A stretch of DNA of 64,000 nucleotides from an uncultured Acinetobacter sp. (GTDB taxonomy: Bacteria; Pseudomonadota; Gammaproteobacteria; Pseudomonadales; Moraxellaceae). The stretch lies in contig NZ_CANLSL010000010.1 in the NCBI RefSeq assembly GCF_947493735.1, positions 23,372 to 87,371 on the forward strand, in the 5' to 3' direction. Within the stretch, counting starts at the first letter, position 1; the number at the start of each line of letters is the position of its first letter. Shown here piece after piece: positions 62,307-64,000 of the stretch. The position numbers and the translations under genes are program-made. The notes below the pieces were generated by a model that was given only the letters and a program-made list of their open reading frames with translations, did not search any database and had not been told where the DNA came from.

Positions 62307-63356
62307 TTACGGTAAAAGTCCGATCGACTGCAATCCCAGACCTTCCTCTAAACCGAACATAATGTTCATATTTTGAATGGCTTGACCTGATGCACCTTTG
62401 ACTAAGTTGTCTTGTGCAACCACGATCACCAAGCGCTTTGGCATTGGTTGATATAATGCAATACGTAAATAATTGGCACCACGTACACTGCGTGTTTCAG
62501 GTTGACTTCCCGCAGGCATCACATCGACAAAAGCTTCATTTTGATAAAACTGCTCAAATAAAGCCTGCAAATCGGTTTGCTGACCTTGCTCAGTCAAATT
62601 GACGTAAATCGTGCTCAGCATGCCACGAATCATCGGGACTAAATGCGGTACAAAAGTCAGACTATCAAAAGCACCTTTTTGCCCTGAAATATTTTCTAAG
62701 GCTTCAACGATCTCAGGATGATGACGATGCCCTGCCACACCATAAGCTTTGAAATTGTCAGTATTTTCTGTGTAGATCATGCCCATACTGGCTTTACGAC
62801 CTGCACCTGACACACCTGATTTGGCATCGACAATAATATTTTCAAAAGAAATTAAAGCTTGTTCAGACTTTAACAGTGGTGCCAAGCCAAGCTGAACTGT
62901 CGTTGGATAACAACCTGGATTACCAACCACAGACGCATTTTTGATTTTTTCACGATTTAATTCAGATAAACCATAAGCAGATTGCTGTAACAACTCTGGA
63001 CAATCATGTTGCATGCCGTACCATTTTTCAAATTGTGCCAAATCCTGCAAACGAAAATCTGCCGCCAAATCAATGATCTTAACTCCTGCATCAACGAGGT
63101 CTTGTGCATGTTTCATCGCCACACCATGCGGTGTTGCAAAAAACACCACATCACAGGTCTTGAGTTGATCAATATCTAGTGGACTAAATGCCAAGTCTAA
63201 TACACCACGCAGGCTTGGAAACATATCTGCAACTTTAAGCCCTGCTTCCGTACGTGAAGTCAACATTTTGATTCGAGCTTGTGGATGCTGTAATAACAAA
63301 CGGATTAATTCAATCCCTGTATAACCTGTACCACCAACAATACCCACGTTAATCAC
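62307..63356 (-). CDS. argC: N-acetyl-gamma-glutamyl-phosphate reductase
   Basis: NADPH-dependent reduction of N-acetylglutamyl phosphate, third step of arginine synthesis. The 349-residue protein begins [20 protein letters not shown], with the Rossmann GxxGxxG; the catalytic Cys is in [14 protein letters not shown], and the C-terminal [16 protein letters not shown] is typical. GTG 63356, 8 nt after GAGG, is preferred over GTG 63365, which sits on the ribosome site. Other arg genes are not nearby. Confidence 0.94.
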   Translation of the reverse strand: MINVGIVGGTGYTGIELIRLLLQHPQARIKMLTSRTEAGLKVADMFPSLRGVLDLAFSPLDIDQLKTCDVVFFATPHGVAMKHAQDLVDAGVKIIDLAADFRLQDLAQFEKWYGMQHDCPELLQQSAYGLSELNREKIKNASVVGNPGCYPTTVQLGLAPLLKSEQALISFENIIVDAKSGVSGAGRKASMGMIYTENTDNFKAYGVAGHRHHPEIVEALENISGQKGAFDSLTFVPHLVPMIRGMLSTIYVNLTEQGQQTDLQALFEQFYQNEAFVDVMPAGSQPETRSVRGANYLRIALYQPMPKRLVIVVAQDNLVKGASGQAIQNMNIMFGLEEGLGLQSIGLLP

Positions 63357-63654
63357 TGTGCTCACCTCACCTTCGTTTTGTTACCGTGCATTTATAAGCT
63401 TTCGCTACTTCTTTGACTATTTTGTCTAAAATAAGCCATCTAAAACCATGAAATTTTGAAGCTGATATCCTGAAAATTGATAAAAATTCAATGATCCACC
63501 TCCCAATCCCCTAGTATGACAAAAAAACGATTGAAACAAAATCAAGGAATGGACTAGACGAATAGTTTTTTTACTTTTTAATACTAGCCTTAGGGATTTC
63601 ATAAATAATAGCAATGGAGCGCGCGGATGCCTTCGATAAAAACAAAAATATGTA

Positions 63655-63954
63655 ATGACTTTGTCATTGCTTTATAAGTCTTGCTTAGCAGTTACGTGTG
63701 CAGGGCTGATTGCTTGTGGTGGGTCGGGCACTTCTCGTGGTAATAGTTCAACCATTGACGATGGCGACGATGACACTGAAATGCTCGCAATCAATGTCAA
63801 TGTGCCGATGTATGTCATTGATGCCTCACTTGAGGTTCAAATCGTTGGGCAAGACGAACCTATTTATAGCAACAACAATTTCACTGGATTTGAAACTGGT
63901 GACATAGAAGTGAGTGTTGAAGATGTTAGCGGCAGTGTAAAAATAACCCCCTAA
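63655..63954 (+). pseudogene. Lipoprotein gene truncated by an insertion sequence
   Basis: The frame starts with a lipoprotein signal (CLAVTCAGLIACGGSG, lipobox LIAC, Cys21), followed by an acidic Asp-rich linker (STIDDGDDDTE) and a beta-rich start (INVNVPMYVIDASLEVQIVG). At about 63936 the sequence changes to repeated AACCCCCT/GACCCCCTT blocks typical of an insertion-sequence end, and the frame closes after a few foreign residues (VKITP). The native gene was therefore longer, and its 3' part would lie beyond the insertion. No ribosome site is visible before the ATG. I cannot name the protein. Confidence 0.6.
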
Positions 63955-64000
63955 CGGCATTTAAAAACTGACCCCCTTGGTTAATATAGCGGTCATTTTG
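63936..64000. mobile_element. Left end of an IS21-like insertion sequence (continues outside the window)
   Basis: The DNA from TGT at 63936 contains two related blocks, AAAAATAACCCCCT (63939-63952) and AAAAACTGACCCCCTT about 25 bp on. IS21-family elements start with TGT and carry multiple repeated transposase-binding blocks at their ends, often with ACCCCC. Only 65 bp are visible, and no istA/istB coding can be checked, so the family is an inference. Confidence 0.5.

Overview
The window is chromosomal DNA of a gammaproteobacterium, almost certainly the genus Acinetobacter (Moraxellaceae). Support: low GC with compact same-strand runs; a monomeric NADP isocitrate dehydrogenase; a HemJ-type protoporphyrinogen oxidase; an FtnA/BfrA-type bacterioferritin without the haem ligand; the str operon (rpsL-rpsG-fusA-tuf); and protein sequences that read like Acinetobacter homologues throughout. 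The species cannot be fixed from the sequence alone. No tRNA, rRNA, CRISPR array, prophage or plasmid module was seen; most of the window is core genome.

Layout. 0-6.7 kb: end of the 2-oxoglutarate dehydrogenase/succinyl-CoA ligase operon on the minus strand (sucA-sucB-lpdA-sucC), followed upstream by a long gene-free leader with a nested palindrome. 7.3-13 kb: envelope and housekeeping genes (membrane metallophosphoesterase, ClsC-like phospholipase D lipoprotein, PlsC acyltransferase, HflX GTPase, LrgA/LrgB pair). 14.3-20.5 kb: tandem DUF2147 secreted proteins, an exported coiled-coil protein and a two-gene RND efflux system. 20.5-28 kb: proS, a small type II toxin-antitoxin locus, a GlpQ-like lipoprotein, rhomboid protease, exonuclease, glyoxalase II, rpsT, flanked by two copies of a MITE-like repeat. 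28-38 kb: histidine phosphatase, idh, cysQ, yrfG-type nucleotidase, hslR, recA, a TIR-domain protein, an exported peroxiredoxin and bacterioferritin. 38-40.3 kb: a ferritin-like hydrolase, then decayed DNA holding a TonB-dependent receptor pseudogene and insertion-sequence scars. 40.3-45 kb: str operon. 45-64 kb: EcsC protein, fabB, hemJ, a HAD phosphatase, thiD, dcd, rpe, an M48 protease with a DUF898 membrane protein, S-formylglutathione hydrolase, a membrane C13 protease, rimI, ynfA, clpA-clpS, a DUF6776-like protein, argC, and at the right edge a lipoprotein gene cut by an insertion sequence with repeated ends.

The most interesting candidate for an accessory or defence function is the TIR protein at 35993-36760. 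Its C-terminal TIR domain closely resembles, from memory, the NADase/cyclase TIR of Acinetobacter baumannii AbTir, but it is joined to an N-terminal DUF1883 domain. It starts with a TTG codon and sits alone downstream of the recA hairpin, with no recognisable effector gene beside it. Other points worth a second look are the pair of inverted-orientation MITE-like repeats, the TonB receptor pseudogene with two in-frame stops, the IS21-like end interrupting a lipoprotein, the structured rpsL-rpsG spacer, the dyad upstream of recA, and the separation of suc from any sdh genes. Motif assignments come from reading the translations; family names are from knowledge, and no database search was possible.
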